Assembly: GCF_026013475.1 (NCBI RefSeq)
Contig: NZ_JAPDPH010000046.1
Span: forward strand, 1 to 39,940
From: Micromonospora yasonensis
GTDB lineage: Bacteria; Actinomycetota; Actinomycetes; Mycobacteriales; Micromonosporaceae
Length of the DNA stretch: 39,940 nucleotides
Direction: 5' to 3'
The notes under the pieces were generated by a model. It saw only the letters and a program-made list of their open reading frames with translations, searched no databases and was not told the origin of the DNA. Shown in pieces: positions 23,756 to 32,491 of this stretch. Both the position numbers and the translations under genes were made by a program. Position 1 is the first letter of the stretch. Each line of letters begins with the position of its first letter.

Positions 23756-25684
23756 ATGGCGCGGGCCCGGGCACGGATCGCGGCGCTCCTCCTCGCGCTC
23801 GGCGTACTCGCCGGGGCCACCATCGCCTGGCCGCTGGTCGGCGCCACAGCCGCGTACGCGGCCGAACCCACCCCGGCACCGGCCGAGCTGTGCACCACCA
23901 AGCAGTGGCAGGCCGACTTCCGCGCCTGCGTCGCCAAGCTGAACGCAGTCACCGAGGATCAGGTCTCCTGCCGCAAGGCGCCCGTCCCCAGCGCGCCGGA
24001 TTCGGGGCTTGCCGGCTGGTTCGCCTCCCGGCCGGACTCGTCCAAGCTGCCCGGCCCGAAGGGACTCTACAGCGACTACGGCTACGCCGGCTACAGCTAT
24101 ACGACGTACGACGTCGACGGCGGCTGCGCCTCGACCGTCCTACACCCGGACTACCGCTTCACCACGATGGTCGCCAACGGCGAGTTCATGTTCGCCAACG
24201 CCGTGATCGGGGCGTCGAACGCGTTGCGCGAGCGGGCCTGGGATCCCCGGTCGATGTGGAGCTGGGCGGACCCGCTGGTGGAGCAGGCGACCAAGGCCGT
24301 CTACCAGAAGGTGTTCAGCGTCTTCGGGATCATCACGCTCTGCGTGGTCGGCCTCTACCTGCTCTGGCGGTCGCGCCAGTCGGACATGAGCAACGCCATG
24401 ACCACCGCCGGCTGGGCGGTGCTGGTGATGGTGGCGGTGACCGCGCTGGCCGCCTGGCCGGTGAAGTCGGCCAACATCGCCGACAACACCCTGATCACGA
24501 CGCTCGGCGTCGTACACGATGCCGTCGGCCCGGCGTCCCGAGACACTCCGGCCGGTCAGTGCGACGATCCCAACCCGACGAACTGCAAGGATCACCGCCC
24601 TCCAGCGGTCAGGGCCAGCGACACCGCCACCGAGACCATGCTCTACCGGAACTGGCTGCGCGGCGTGCTCGGTTCCGCCGACAGCGAGACCGCCAAGAAG
24701 TACGGACCGGCGCTCTACGACGCGAGGTCGCTCTCCTGGGAAGAGGCGGAGAAGCTCCGCCAGAACCCGAAGACGCGTGAGGCCACCGTCAAGGCCAAGC
24801 AGCAGCAGTGGGCACGGGTCGCCGAGCAGATCAAGACCGAGGACCCGGAGGCGTACGAGTACCTCCAGGGCACCCGCGACATGGACCGGATCGGCGCCGG
24901 CTTCATCGCGGTCCTCGCCTCGCTGCTCTTCGCGATGTTCGACCTGACCGCGTCACTGCTGGTGCTGCTCGGCTTCCTGATCTTCAGGTGGGCGGTGATC
25001 GCCGCGCCGATCCTCGGCACCGTCGGCCTGTTGCGGCCGGCGAGCGCCGGCCTCCGCCGGCTGGCGAACGCCGTGGTCGCGGCCGTCTTCAACATCGCCA
25101 TCTTCGGCACCGGTGCGGCCATCTACCTGTTCGCGGTCGACCTCATCATGAACACCCCCACCCTGCCCGGCTGGCTCCAGGTGGTCCTGGTCTGGCTCTG
25201 CGGCGTGGTGGGCTGGCTGCTGCTCCGCCCGTACCGGCGGATCACCCAGCTCGGCGGCAAGGACAGCAGCGAGGCGGTCAGCTCGGCTGGATCGTGGCAC
25301 CGCCGGTTCTTCCGCGACATGCGGGTGGCCGCCCGGCTCGACGTGGTCGAGCCCGGCGGGACCGCGGAACCGACGATCGGCCGACGCCGCGGCGTGCCGC
25401 TCGACCAGAGCAGCCTCCGGCCCGAGGCCCGGCACGAGGACCCGTCGCACGGCACCACGGTCGCCGAACGCCAGCGACCGGACGGGCGGGAACGGGCCGA
25501 CGAGTCCCCGACATCCGAGGGATCCGGCGGGCGTCGCACCGCTGCGCCCCGGTCGCGTCGGGAGCCCACCTGGACCGAGCCGGACGTCCCCGAGGAGGCT
25601 CCCTCCTTCGCCGTCTACCGGCCGGACTCGGCCGACCGCGCGCCGGCCCGGCCGGCTCCTCGCGTGCGGTCCGAGGCCCGGTGA
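23756..25684 (+). CDS. TrbL/VirB6-like polytopic membrane protein
   Basis: A 642-residue protein with a cleavable signal peptide (AALLLALGVLAGATIAWPLV, likely cut after AYA). A Cys-containing extracellular part of about 150 residues follows, then helices at VFSVFGIITLCVVGLYLLW and WAVLVMVAVTALAAWPV. A second extracytoplasmic loop precedes four further helices (IGAGFIAVLASLLFAMFDL; LLVLLGFLIFRWAVIAAPIL; AVFNIAIFGTGAAIYLFAV; VVLVWLCGVVGWLLL). The last about 150 residues are charged and disordered. Multi-helix topology after VirB4 matches VirB6/TrbL channel subunits. GGAGG lies just before ATG 23756. Several extracellular Cys suggest disulfides. Confidence 0.82.
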   Translation: MARARARIAALLLALGVLAGATIAWPLVGATAAYAAEPTPAPAELCTTKQWQADFRACVAKLNAVTEDQVSCRKAPVPSAPDSGLAGWFASRPDSSKLPGPKGLYSDYGYAGYSYTTYDVDGGCASTVLHPDYRFTTMVANGEFMFANAVIGASNALRERAWDPRSMWSWADPLVEQATKAVYQKVFSVFGIITLCVVGLYLLWRSRQSDMSNAMTTAGWAVLVMVAVTALAAWPVKSANIADNTLITTLGVVHDAVGPASRDTPAGQCDDPNPTNCKDHRPPAVRASDTATETMLYRNWLRGVLGSADSETAKKYGPALYDARSLSWEEAEKLRQNPKTREATVKAKQQQWARVAEQIKTEDPEAYEYLQGTRDMDRIGAGFIAVLASLLFAMFDLTASLLVLLGFLIFRWAVIAAPILGTVGLLRPASAGLRRLANAVVAAVFNIAIFGTGAAIYLFAVDLIMNTPTLPGWLQVVLVWLCGVVGWLLLRPYRRITQLGGKDSSEAVSSAGSWHRRFFRDMRVAARLDVVEPGGTAEPTIGRRRGVPLDQSSLRPEARHEDPSHGTTVAERQRPDGRERADESPTSEGSGGRRTAAPRSRREPTWTEPDVPEEAPSFAVYRPDSADRAPARPAPRVRSEAR

Positions 25685-25690
25685 GGCCCG

Positions 25691-26242
25691 ATGCGTCGCG
25701 CGCTGGAGTTCCTGGTCACCCGGATACTGCGGTCCCGGCTCGGGGTCGCGCTCGTGATCGCCGTCCTGGTCTTCGGCGTGATCGGCGCGGCCCGGCTGAT
25801 CTCCGGGCCGGTCGACCCGACCACCGGCCTCAGCAACCGACCGCGCGAACCGATCAGCACGGTCGACCCGGAGGCCGGTGACGACGGGGTGCTGTCCAGC
25901 CCGACGGCGGTGCCCTCACCGAAGACCCGCCCGGGCGAGCCGACCCCGGCGCAGATGGCCGCCCGGTTCACCAACGCCTGGCTGGGCGGACCGGGCAGCC
26001 GCGCGGAAGACTGGCTGGCCCGGCTGAAGCCCATGTCCACCCCGGCGCTCACCGAGAAGCTCACCGGCGCGGACCCGGAGCGGGTCCCGGCCCAACGGGT
26101 GACCGGTCAGGTGACGGTGCGACCCCGGACGGAGTCCTTCGTGCAGGCGCTGATCCCCCTCGACAACGGTCAGCTCCGGCTCGACCTGGTGGCCATGGAC
26201 GGCCGTTGGCTGGTGGACGCGGTCGACTGGGAGCGGCAGTGA
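25691..26242 (+). CDS. Single-pass protein with NTF2-like domain, VirB8/TcpC-like position
   Basis: A 183-residue protein: a short basic N-terminus, one membrane helix (GVALVIAVLVFGVIGAARLI, about 18-37), a Pro/Thr-rich linker, then a compact domain from PAQMAARFTNAWLG to LVAMDGRWLVDAVDWERQ. The W-L-V-D-x-V-x-W ending and helix-then-sheet order are typical of NTF2-like folds, as in VirB8 and Gram-positive TcpC. Position between the VirB6-like and hydrolase genes supports that role. The stop overlaps the GTG of the next gene (GTGA). Confidence 0.75.
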   Translation: MRRALEFLVTRILRSRLGVALVIAVLVFGVIGAARLISGPVDPTTGLSNRPREPISTVDPEAGDDGVLSSPTAVPSPKTRPGEPTPAQMAARFTNAWLGGPGSRAEDWLARLKPMSTPALTEKLTGADPERVPAQRVTGQVTVRPRTESFVQALIPLDNGQLRLDLVAMDGRWLVDAVDWERQ

Positions 26243-27411
26243 GCACCGCGCCGGACGCCGCGCCGCCCCGCCGGCGGAGGCTGCGGCTCGGCGTGCTGGC
26301 CACCGCGCTCACCGCGGTCCTAGCCCTGCTCTGCTGCGTCGGCGGCGCCGGCGCCTTCTTCCTCACCGAACTGGGCAACGAGGAGCGGGACGGGCAGGCC
26401 AACGGCGGCTGCAAGGTCGGCCGGGCGGTGGACATCACCGGGCAGATGCCGCGCTTCGCCGAGTACGGCGAGGGGCAGCTACGCAACGCGGCGGTCATCA
26501 TAAAGGTCGGCCAGGACCTGAAGCTGCCGGCCCGGGGCTGGGTCATCGCGCTGGCCACCGCGATGCAGGAGTCCGCGCTGCGCAATCTCGCCAACAGCAC
26601 GGTGCCGGCCTCGCTCGGGCTGCCGCATGAGGGCGTCGGCTCGGACCACGACTCGCTGGGCCTGTTCCAGCAGCGACCCGGTTGGGGCAGCGTCGAGCAG
26701 CGGATGACGCCCTCGTACGCGGCCGGGAAGTTCTACGACAAGATGATCCAGGTACCGAACTGGGAACAACAGCCGCTGACCGTGGTGGCACAGCGGGTTC
26801 AGGTCAGCGCCTTCCCCGACGCGTACGCCAAGCACGAGGAACTGGCCGGGAAGATCGTTGACGCGCTCGCCGGCGGTGCCGCCCGTACCGTGCGGATCGC
26901 CGGCCGGACGGTTTGCGACGCCGCCCGGAACGCCCACATCGCCGCCTCCGGCTGGACCGCCCCGCTGCCCGGCGGGATCGTCTCCCGCTTCCGCACCGCC
27001 GAGCGCCCCAGCCACAACGGCGTCGACCTCGCCGCGGACAAGCGCACGCCGATCCACGCCGCCGCCTCGGGCCGGGTGCTGGTGGCCCGGTGCGACCCCG
27101 ACCACTCAGGCCGGCGGGACTGCGACCGGGACGGCTGGCCGGGCAAGGGCGGCTGCGGCTGGTTCGTGGACATCCTGCACGCTGGCGGCTACATCACCCG
27201 CTACTGTCACATGATCGAGCGGCCGCACGTGGTGCCCGGGCAGATGGTGGCGGCGGGCCAGGTGATCGGCCTCTCCGGGACCAGCGGCAACTCCTCCGGC
27301 CCGCACCTGCACTTCGAGGTGCACGTGGACAGCGACCGGTCCAGCAACGGGGCGATCAACCCGGTGCAGTTCATGCGGGAACGCGGCGCACCCCTGTCCG
27401 GCGCCGAGTGA
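26239..27411 (+). CDS. Two-domain murein hydrolase: lytic transglycosylase-like plus M23 peptidase
   Basis: A 390-residue protein. After a Pro/Arg-rich N-terminus there is a membrane anchor (LGVLATALTAVLALLCCVGG). Domain one (about 90-215) is lysozyme/transglycosylase-like with WVIALATAMQESALRN (catalytic Glu about 110) and DSLGLFQQRPGWG. Domain two is an M23 (LytM-type) metallopeptidase with HNGVDLAA (about 259-266) and HLHFEVH (about 356-362), giving the HxxxD and HxH zinc ligands. Such enzymes open peptidoglycan for secretion channels (VirB1/SltF role). Start GTG 26239 overlaps the previous stop (GTGA). Substrate bonds are inferred from the families. Confidence 0.9.
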   Translation: MSTAPDAAPPRRRRLRLGVLATALTAVLALLCCVGGAGAFFLTELGNEERDGQANGGCKVGRAVDITGQMPRFAEYGEGQLRNAAVIIKVGQDLKLPARGWVIALATAMQESALRNLANSTVPASLGLPHEGVGSDHDSLGLFQQRPGWGSVEQRMTPSYAAGKFYDKMIQVPNWEQQPLTVVAQRVQVSAFPDAYAKHEELAGKIVDALAGGAARTVRIAGRTVCDAARNAHIAASGWTAPLPGGIVSRFRTAERPSHNGVDLAADKRTPIHAAASGRVLVARCDPDHSGRRDCDRDGWPGKGGCGWFVDILHAGGYITRYCHMIERPHVVPGQMVAAGQVIGLSGTSGNSSGPHLHFEVHVDSDRSSNGAINPVQFMRERGAPLSGAE

Positions 27412-27423
27412 GGTCACCGGCGC

Positions 27424-28023
27424 ATGAGCAACCCGCTGCCCGACCCGTTCGCGGACCAGCCCGACTGGGCGCCGCTGCCACCCCGCCCCATCGAGATCGT
27501 TCCCGCCACCGGCCGGGTCGAGCTGCGCGGCCGGCGGGTCCTGGTCGGCCTGCCCGGCCTCGGCTGGCGCGGCGACCTGCGCGCCGACGAACGGGTGGTG
27601 CAGGGTAGCCGCATGTATGTGCCGGTCATCCCGGAGCACGAGTGGTACCGGGCGGAGTCCGAGCAGGTCGAGGTGTTCGCGCCCCTGGTGCCGGTGGAAC
27701 GGGTCTGGGTGGAGACGGTCGGTGAGCGCCGGGCGTCGAATCGGCCGCCAGAGTCGGGCATCCGGCTGGTCTCCCTCGACGCGCCCGCGCGCCGCCCGCC
27801 CACCCCCGTCTTCGAGGCGGACTCAGTGACCGGGCGCCGGGTGGTGCACGTGACCGGGTCGACCGAGCAGCGCGAGCTCCGCGCGGTGACCGAGACCTAT
27901 TCCGGCGCGGACGGGGACATCTGCGTCCGGGTGGCCCCGGAACTGGAGTGGTACCGCTGGGCGTGGCGCGGACAGGCACCGAACACGCTGGAAGTGCCGG
28001 TCCACCTGCTCTGGCTGGAGTAA
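27424..28023 (+). CDS. Unknown protein with internal duplication, last gene of the operon
   Basis: A 199-residue soluble protein with no signal or membrane segment. Two halves share a pattern. The first has GRRVLVGLPGLGWRGDL, then YVPVIPEHEWYRAE and FAPLVPVERVW. The second has GRRVVHVTGSTEQRELR, then CVRVAPELEWYRWA and EVPVHLLW. Both contain V-x-P-E-x-E-W-Y-R. This suggests a duplicated beta-rich module of about 70 residues. No family recognised. It sits 12 bases after the hydrolase gene, so it is probably part of the secretion-like operon as an accessory cytoplasmic subunit. Its stop is 6 bases from a convergent gene. Confidence 0.75.
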   Translation: MSNPLPDPFADQPDWAPLPPRPIEIVPATGRVELRGRRVLVGLPGLGWRGDLRADERVVQGSRMYVPVIPEHEWYRAESEQVEVFAPLVPVERVWVETVGERRASNRPPESGIRLVSLDAPARRPPTPVFEADSVTGRRVVHVTGSTEQRELRAVTETYSGADGDICVRVAPELEWYRWAWRGQAPNTLEVPVHLLWLE

Positions 28024-28029
28024 GGAAGC

Positions 28030-28590
28030 TCAGCCAAGCTTGCTGCCACCACAGACTCGCCAGCCGTCCCGATCCACCACCTGGAACCGCCAGTCCTCGC
28101 GCCTACTGCTTCGCGTCTGGCCATTCGCCGAACTGGTAATGGTCAGCGTGGTGGTAACCGATTCACCATCCGGGGTCTTTGCGCGGGTGAGCGGCCCCCA
28201 GGTCACTCGTACCACGACCTTGAAGTTCGCCTCGCGCTGCTCCATCTCGTCGCGGACGCTATTGACGGCGCTGAGATCAGCGCTGGTTCTGCAGACGAAC
28301 TCCTTGGCTTTCGTGTCGTTGCGGTCCACCAGGAACGCACGAAGGTAGTTGTCCACCACGACGTCGGGAGCGCTGCGGTCCGGGGCGGTCGCGCGGTCGT
28401 ACAGCACGAAACCGACCACCGCACCGGTGCCGCAGAGCAGTGCCAGCACTCCGGCGACGACCGTAAGGACGGTCCGCAGCCGCCGACGCGGACGCTCGGG
28501 CGCCGGAGCCGGCGCGGGGGGCGCCAACTGCTCGGGCGGGGTCCGCTGCGCCGGTACGCGGGAGACCTGGGAACCGGCGGGGGGCTGCAC
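28030..28590 (-). CDS. Single-pass protein with NTF2-like (DUF4878/Rv0361-like) domain
   Basis: A 186-residue protein: a Pro/Ala-rich N-terminal tail of about 35 residues, a basic patch PRRRLR, one membrane helix (TVLTVVAGVLALLCGTGAVV), then an extracytoplasmic domain from VVVDNYLRAFLVDRND to WRFQVVDRDGWRVCGG. This matches the mycobacterial Rv0361-like/DUF4878 layout in my recollection. The start is GTG 28590: AGGAGG sits 8 bases before it, but touches the in-frame GTG three codons earlier. Codons (ACG, TCA, ATT, AGC) are slightly less GC-rich than in neighbours. It is convergent with the secretion-like operon; function unknown. Confidence 0.8.
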   Translation of the reverse strand: MQPPAGSQVSRVPAQRTPPEQLAPPAPAPAPERPRRRLRTVLTVVAGVLALLCGTGAVVGFVLYDRATAPDRSAPDVVVDNYLRAFLVDRNDTKAKEFVCRTSADLSAVNSVRDEMEQREANFKVVVRVTWGPLTRAKTPDGESVTTTLTITSSANGQTRSSRREDWRFQVVDRDGWRVCGGSKLG

Positions 28591-28733
28591 TGATTCCACC
28601 TCCTGAGGCTATCGGCTGTGCGGCGCGTACCCAATGCCTCAGATCTGGCGGATCTGCGGCCATAATTCGGCCTCCGCGCCGCTGGGCGGCGCTCCGTCCG
28701 ACTGAAGGCCGTGGCGAACCGCCGGGGCGGACG

Positions 28734-28768
28734 CCGCCCGGCACGGCCCTAGGGTCCGTGCCGGGCGG
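28734..28768. terminator. Hairpin terminator after the subtilase gene
   Basis: Arms 28734-28746 and 28756-28768 form a perfect 13-bp stem; most of the 9-base loop is the palindrome CCCTAGGG. It starts about 20 bases after the subtilase stop on the minus strand. No U-tract. Confidence 0.8.
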
Positions 28769-28786
28769 TCGTGCCATGCGCGGCGA

Positions 28787-31700
28787 TCAGGCCAGCCGGT
28801 ACGCCCGGATGATCTCCTGCTCCACCGCGTTCCCGGCGTCGTCCCCGGCGGTGGCCTTCAGCGAGACGAACCCGGAGGTGGACGGGTACCGGAGGGTGGC
28901 GTTCCAGGTACCGCCCCCGGCGGCGGCCAGGCTGACCGGCTGCCAGGTCGCGCCGTCGTCATAGGAGACGCTGAGCGTGGCGGCGGCCGGCTTGCCGGCG
29001 CCCTCGACCCCGGCCACGTGCGAGGCGACCAGGCCGATCTTCTGCTGGCTGCCGGCCCGCACCGACCCGGTCAGGTCGGTGTCGATCCGGTAGTCGAGCT
29101 GTAGCAGCGGCAGCAGCGCCCGCACACCGGCGGCCGGCCGCGCGGACCGGAAGGTCCAGGCGGTCCGGGTACGGGTGGAGGTCACCCACGGGTCGGCGGG
29201 CCGAGTGGTGTCCTGCTCGAAGCGGTACTCGGCCGCGCCGCTCGTCGCCGGCACGGACACCTGGACGGCCTGGAAGGCCGACTCCCGGCCGACCTGCACG
29301 CCGTTCTGGTAGAGCCGGGACCGCACCGTGCTGACCCCGTCGTCGACCGCGCCGGTGATGTCGGTGTCGCCGCCGGCGGTCGGCACGTTGATCGCGAGGA
29401 AGTCCCCGCTGCGGTACGGGTACCAGTAGCCGGGGCCGAGCCGCGGCCGGGTGACCGGGCCGAACCAGCTCCGCGCGACGTGCTCGCCGGGTCGGTAGCT
29501 GACCTGCTGGTAGCGCTGCTCCCAGCCGGGCGTCAGGTCGGCCTTCTGGTACCAGGCGGTGCCCTCCTCGGTGGACACGAAGTCGACCCGGGTCGACGGC
29601 GCGGGCACCGGCTGGTAGACGCCGATGCACGGCGGCCAGTGGTACGACCGGCAGTCGGCCCGCAGGTCGAAGGCGAGCGACGGCGTGCCGGCGCGGAAGC
29701 TCTGGTCCACCCGGGCCAGTTCCTCCTCGGCCGGCGCGTACGTCGGGTCGGCCGGCACCTCGCCGGGCCAGGCCCGGACCAGGTCGTAGGCGTACGGGCT
29801 GAAGGCGACCGCGTCGCCGCGCAGCCGCAGGGTGCCGGCGCCGGCCGCGGGCAGGATCTGCGCGCCCTCGGCCCGGGTCAGCGACACCACCGGCAGGTCG
29901 GTGCCGCCGGCGGCGGCGTAGTACGGGCCGGGCCGGTCGTTGACCACGACGAGCAGGGCGGCCCCGGCCGCGTTCGCGGCGACGGCCCGCTGGGCGGGCG
30001 ACACGGCGTCGTCCCGGATCACCAGCACGGCCTTGCCCTTGACGTCGAGGCCCTGGTAGTCGGCGGCCGCGCCGCTGCCGGCGTAGCCGGCGGCGAGGTC
30101 GATCTTGCCGTCGAGCCGCGCCGAGCCGGCCTGGTAGCGCGGGTCGAGCGGGACGGCGGACGGGGTGTGCCCGGTCAGCTTCAGGTGGTCGACCTCCCGG
30201 CTCCACCGGGCGGCGAACTCGAAGCTGCCACCGCTGATCTTCCCGGTCGGCGCGACGTAGACGTCGTCCACGTCGGGCGACACGGTGTAGCTGTTGCTGA
30301 AGGCGGCGTACTGGCCACCGATGCCGGAGTCGCGGAAGTACTGCACCCGCCGGTAGCTGTCCTCGCTCGGGCGGGGCGTGGTCACCACCAGCTCGTGCGC
30401 CTGCCGGGCGTCCAGCTCCAGGGCCCGGTCGGCGTCGAGCTTCAGGCTCGGGGTGCCCAGCAGGGCGACGCCGAGCGAGTCGCTGCCTCCGTCGCCGGCG
30501 ACCGACAGCCAACTGGTCACGTTGTACTCGCCGGGCGGCAGGCGCAGCGCCGGAGCGGCCCCGGTCGCCGGGTCGAGGGCCACCGTGCGGGCGAAGTTGT
30601 CGCCGTACCGGTAGACGGTCGCGTACCCGCCGGCCGGCTTGCCGTCGCGGCCGACGGCGGTGAGCGTCAGGCCGTACCGCTCCTCCTCCTTGACCAGGCC
30701 GAGGGCGGTGTGCGCGCGGACCCGGCCGGTGGTGTCGGTGGCGACGACCGCGCCGGTGTACCGGCCGGTGGCGGGAACGTCGTCCGGGTCGGCGGTGACG
30801 GTGGCGGTGGCGGTGCCGCCGGCCGGCACGGTGACCCGCGCCGGGAAGACCGCGCCGAGGGCGGCGGGCCTGCCGTCCGGCCCGGTCATGGTCGCCGCCA
30901 GGTCGAGGGTGACCACTTCAGAACCGCTGTTGGCGTACGTGACGGTGCGGTTGACCGGCTGGTCGCCGTCGTGCGGCCAGGTGAAGAAGCCGAAGTCGGC
31001 GGAGCCGGTGGCCTGCAGGTCACCGAGGGCGGCCGGCACGTCCAGCCGTCCGGCGCCCACCTGGTACGGGGTGGTGCCGGCGAGCTGCTTCGACGCCGAC
31101 ATCAGGGCGTCCTTGATCCGGGCGGCGGGCCAGTCCGGGTGCTTCGCGGCGACGATGGCGGCGGCGCCGGCCACGTGCGGGGTGGCCATCGAGGTGCCGC
31201 TCATCTTCACGTAGCTGCCGGTGCCGGGGCTCTGCGCCGCGCGGGCGGCCAGGATCTGCACGCCAGGTGCGGAGATGTCCGGCTTGAGGCCGTTGTCGCC
31301 GAACCGCGGCCCCTGGCTGGAGAAAGCGGCGCGGACGTCCGTGCCGTCCACGGCGGCGACGGTGAGGGCCGCGTCGGCGGCGCCGGGGCTGCCGATGGTC
31401 GCCTCGCCGTAGCTGTTGCCGGCCGCGATCACGAACAGCGTGCCGGTCTCGGCGGTGAGCCGGTCGACCGCCTGCGCCATCGGGTCGGTGCCGTCGCTCG
31501 GCTCCTGCGAGCCGAGGCTCATGTTGACCACCTTGGCGTGGTGGGCGGCCCATTCCATACCGGCGATGATCCAGGAGTCCAGGCCGGAGCCGTTGTCGTC
31601 GAGCACCTTGCCGACCACCAGGTCGGCGCCGGGGGCGACCCCCTTCTCGGTGCCCCCCGACGCGGCGCCGCTACCGACCACGGTGGAGGCCACGTGGGTG

Positions 31701-32491
31701 CCGTGCCCGCGCCGGTCCCCGGTGTCCGAGCCGGGCACGAAGGACACCGCGTCCTTGATCTTGCCGGCGAGGTCGGGGTGGGTGGCGTCGATTCCGGTGT
31801 CCAGGACGGCGACGCTGGCGCCCTTGCCGTCGTACCCGGCGGCCCACGCCTGCGGCGCGCCGACCTGGGCGACGCTGTCGGCGAGGTCGACCTTCACCCG
31901 GCCGTCGAGCCAGAGCTTGCCGACGCCGCCGGCGAACCGGTGCGACGAGCCGGCCGGGGTCAGGGCCCGCCAGAAGGACCCGGCGTCCCGCTTCGCGGTG
32001 CTGAGCGCCATCCCGTTGATGCTGCGCAGGTCACGGACCTTGCGGGCGTTGGCCGGTGCGGTCCGGGCGGCGGCCCGGGCGCTGGTGCCACCCGGGTACG
32101 TGGCGATCAGTGGCAGCTCGACGGCGTGCGCGTCGTCGAAGCCGTCCTCGATCAGGTCGGTGACGTTGAACAGCTCCCGGTCGAGCCGGTTCGCGGCGAG
32201 GTGCGGCAGCGCCTCGTCGGGGATGACGTACAGGTCACCGCCGACCGTCTGGGTGTGCACGCCGCCGGTGGAGCCGCTGCCCCGATCGACGGTGACCACA
32301 TCCGGTCCGGTGGCCGGGTGGGTGACCCGGACGACGTCGCCGGTGACCAGGGTGACGGTGTCGGTGGTCTCGGCGGTGCCGGGGAGGGCCGGGGTCGCCG
32401 GCTGGCTGCCGGCGATGGCCGGGGTTCCGGGCACGGCGGCGAGCGCCGCCGCGACGGTGACGGCGAGCAGCCGACGGGTACTTCGTGGCAT
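28787..32491 (-). CDS. Secreted S8-family subtilisin-like serine protease with PA insert
   Basis: A 1234-residue exported protease. The signal peptide is MPRSTRRLLAVTVAAALAAV, cut near AIA. A propeptide-like region follows, then the S8 catalytic domain: Asp in SVAVLDTGIDATHPDL (about 229), His in RRGHGTHVAST (about 264) and Ser in MSGTSMATPHVAGAAAI (about 432). After it come an Ig-like part, then a protease-associated (PA) type stretch (LDVKGKAVLVIRDD, AAGAALLVVVNDR) and beta-sandwich domains to the end, for substrate selection or wall binding. ATG 32491 has GGAGAGG 7 bases upstream. The frame runs further back over the regulator region, but that part lacks sense as protein. It is divergent from a TrmB/LuxR-type regulator and followed by a strong hairpin. 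Confidence 0.93.
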   Translation of the reverse strand: MPRSTRRLLAVTVAAALAAVPGTPAIAGSQPATPALPGTAETTDTVTLVTGDVVRVTHPATGPDVVTVDRGSGSTGGVHTQTVGGDLYVIPDEALPHLAANRLDRELFNVTDLIEDGFDDAHAVELPLIATYPGGTSARAAARTAPANARKVRDLRSINGMALSTAKRDAGSFWRALTPAGSSHRFAGGVGKLWLDGRVKVDLADSVAQVGAPQAWAAGYDGKGASVAVLDTGIDATHPDLAGKIKDAVSFVPGSDTGDRRGHGTHVASTVVGSGAASGGTEKGVAPGADLVVGKVLDDNGSGLDSWIIAGMEWAAHHAKVVNMSLGSQEPSDGTDPMAQAVDRLTAETGTLFVIAAGNSYGEATIGSPGAADAALTVAAVDGTDVRAAFSSQGPRFGDNGLKPDISAPGVQILAARAAQSPGTGSYVKMSGTSMATPHVAGAAAIVAAKHPDWPAARIKDALMSASKQLAGTTPYQVGAGRLDVPAALGDLQATGSADFGFFTWPHDGDQPVNRTVTYANSGSEVVTLDLAATMTGPDGRPAALGAVFPARVTVPAGGTATATVTADPDDVPATGRYTGAVVATDTTGRVRAHTALGLVKEEERYGLTLTAVGRDGKPAGGYATVYRYGDNFARTVALDPATGAAPALRLPPGEYNVTSWLSVAGDGGSDSLGVALLGTPSLKLDADRALELDARQAHELVVTTPRPSEDSYRRVQYFRDSGIGGQYAAFSNSYTVSPDVDDVYVAPTGKISGGSFEFAARWSREVDHLKLTGHTPSAVPLDPRYQAGSARLDGKIDLAAGYAGSGAAADYQGLDVKGKAVLVIRDDAVSPAQRAVAANAAGAALLVVVNDRPGPYYAAAGGTDLPVVSLTRAEGAQILPAAGAGTLRLRGDAVAFSPYAYDLVRAWPGEVPADPTYAPAEEELARVDQSFRAGTPSLAFDLRADCRSYHWPPCIGVYQPVPAPSTRVDFVSTEEGTAWYQKADLTPGWEQRYQQVSYRPGEHVARSWFGPVTRPRLGPGYWYPYRSGDFLAINVPTAGGDTDITGAVDDGVSTVRSRLYQNGVQVGRESAFQAVQVSVPATSGAAEYRFEQDTTRPADPWVTSTRTRTAWTFRSARPAAGVRALLPLLQLDYRIDTDLTGSVRAGSQQKIGLVASHVAGVEGAGKPAAATLSVSYDDGATWQPVSLAAAGGGTWNATLRYPSTSGFVSLKATAGDDAGNAVEQEIIRAYRLA

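Noticed and set aside
19638..28023. Integrated conjugative element with attachment sites
   Set aside because: No integrase, excisionase, replication or relaxase gene, no tRNA, and no flanking direct repeats seen within the window.
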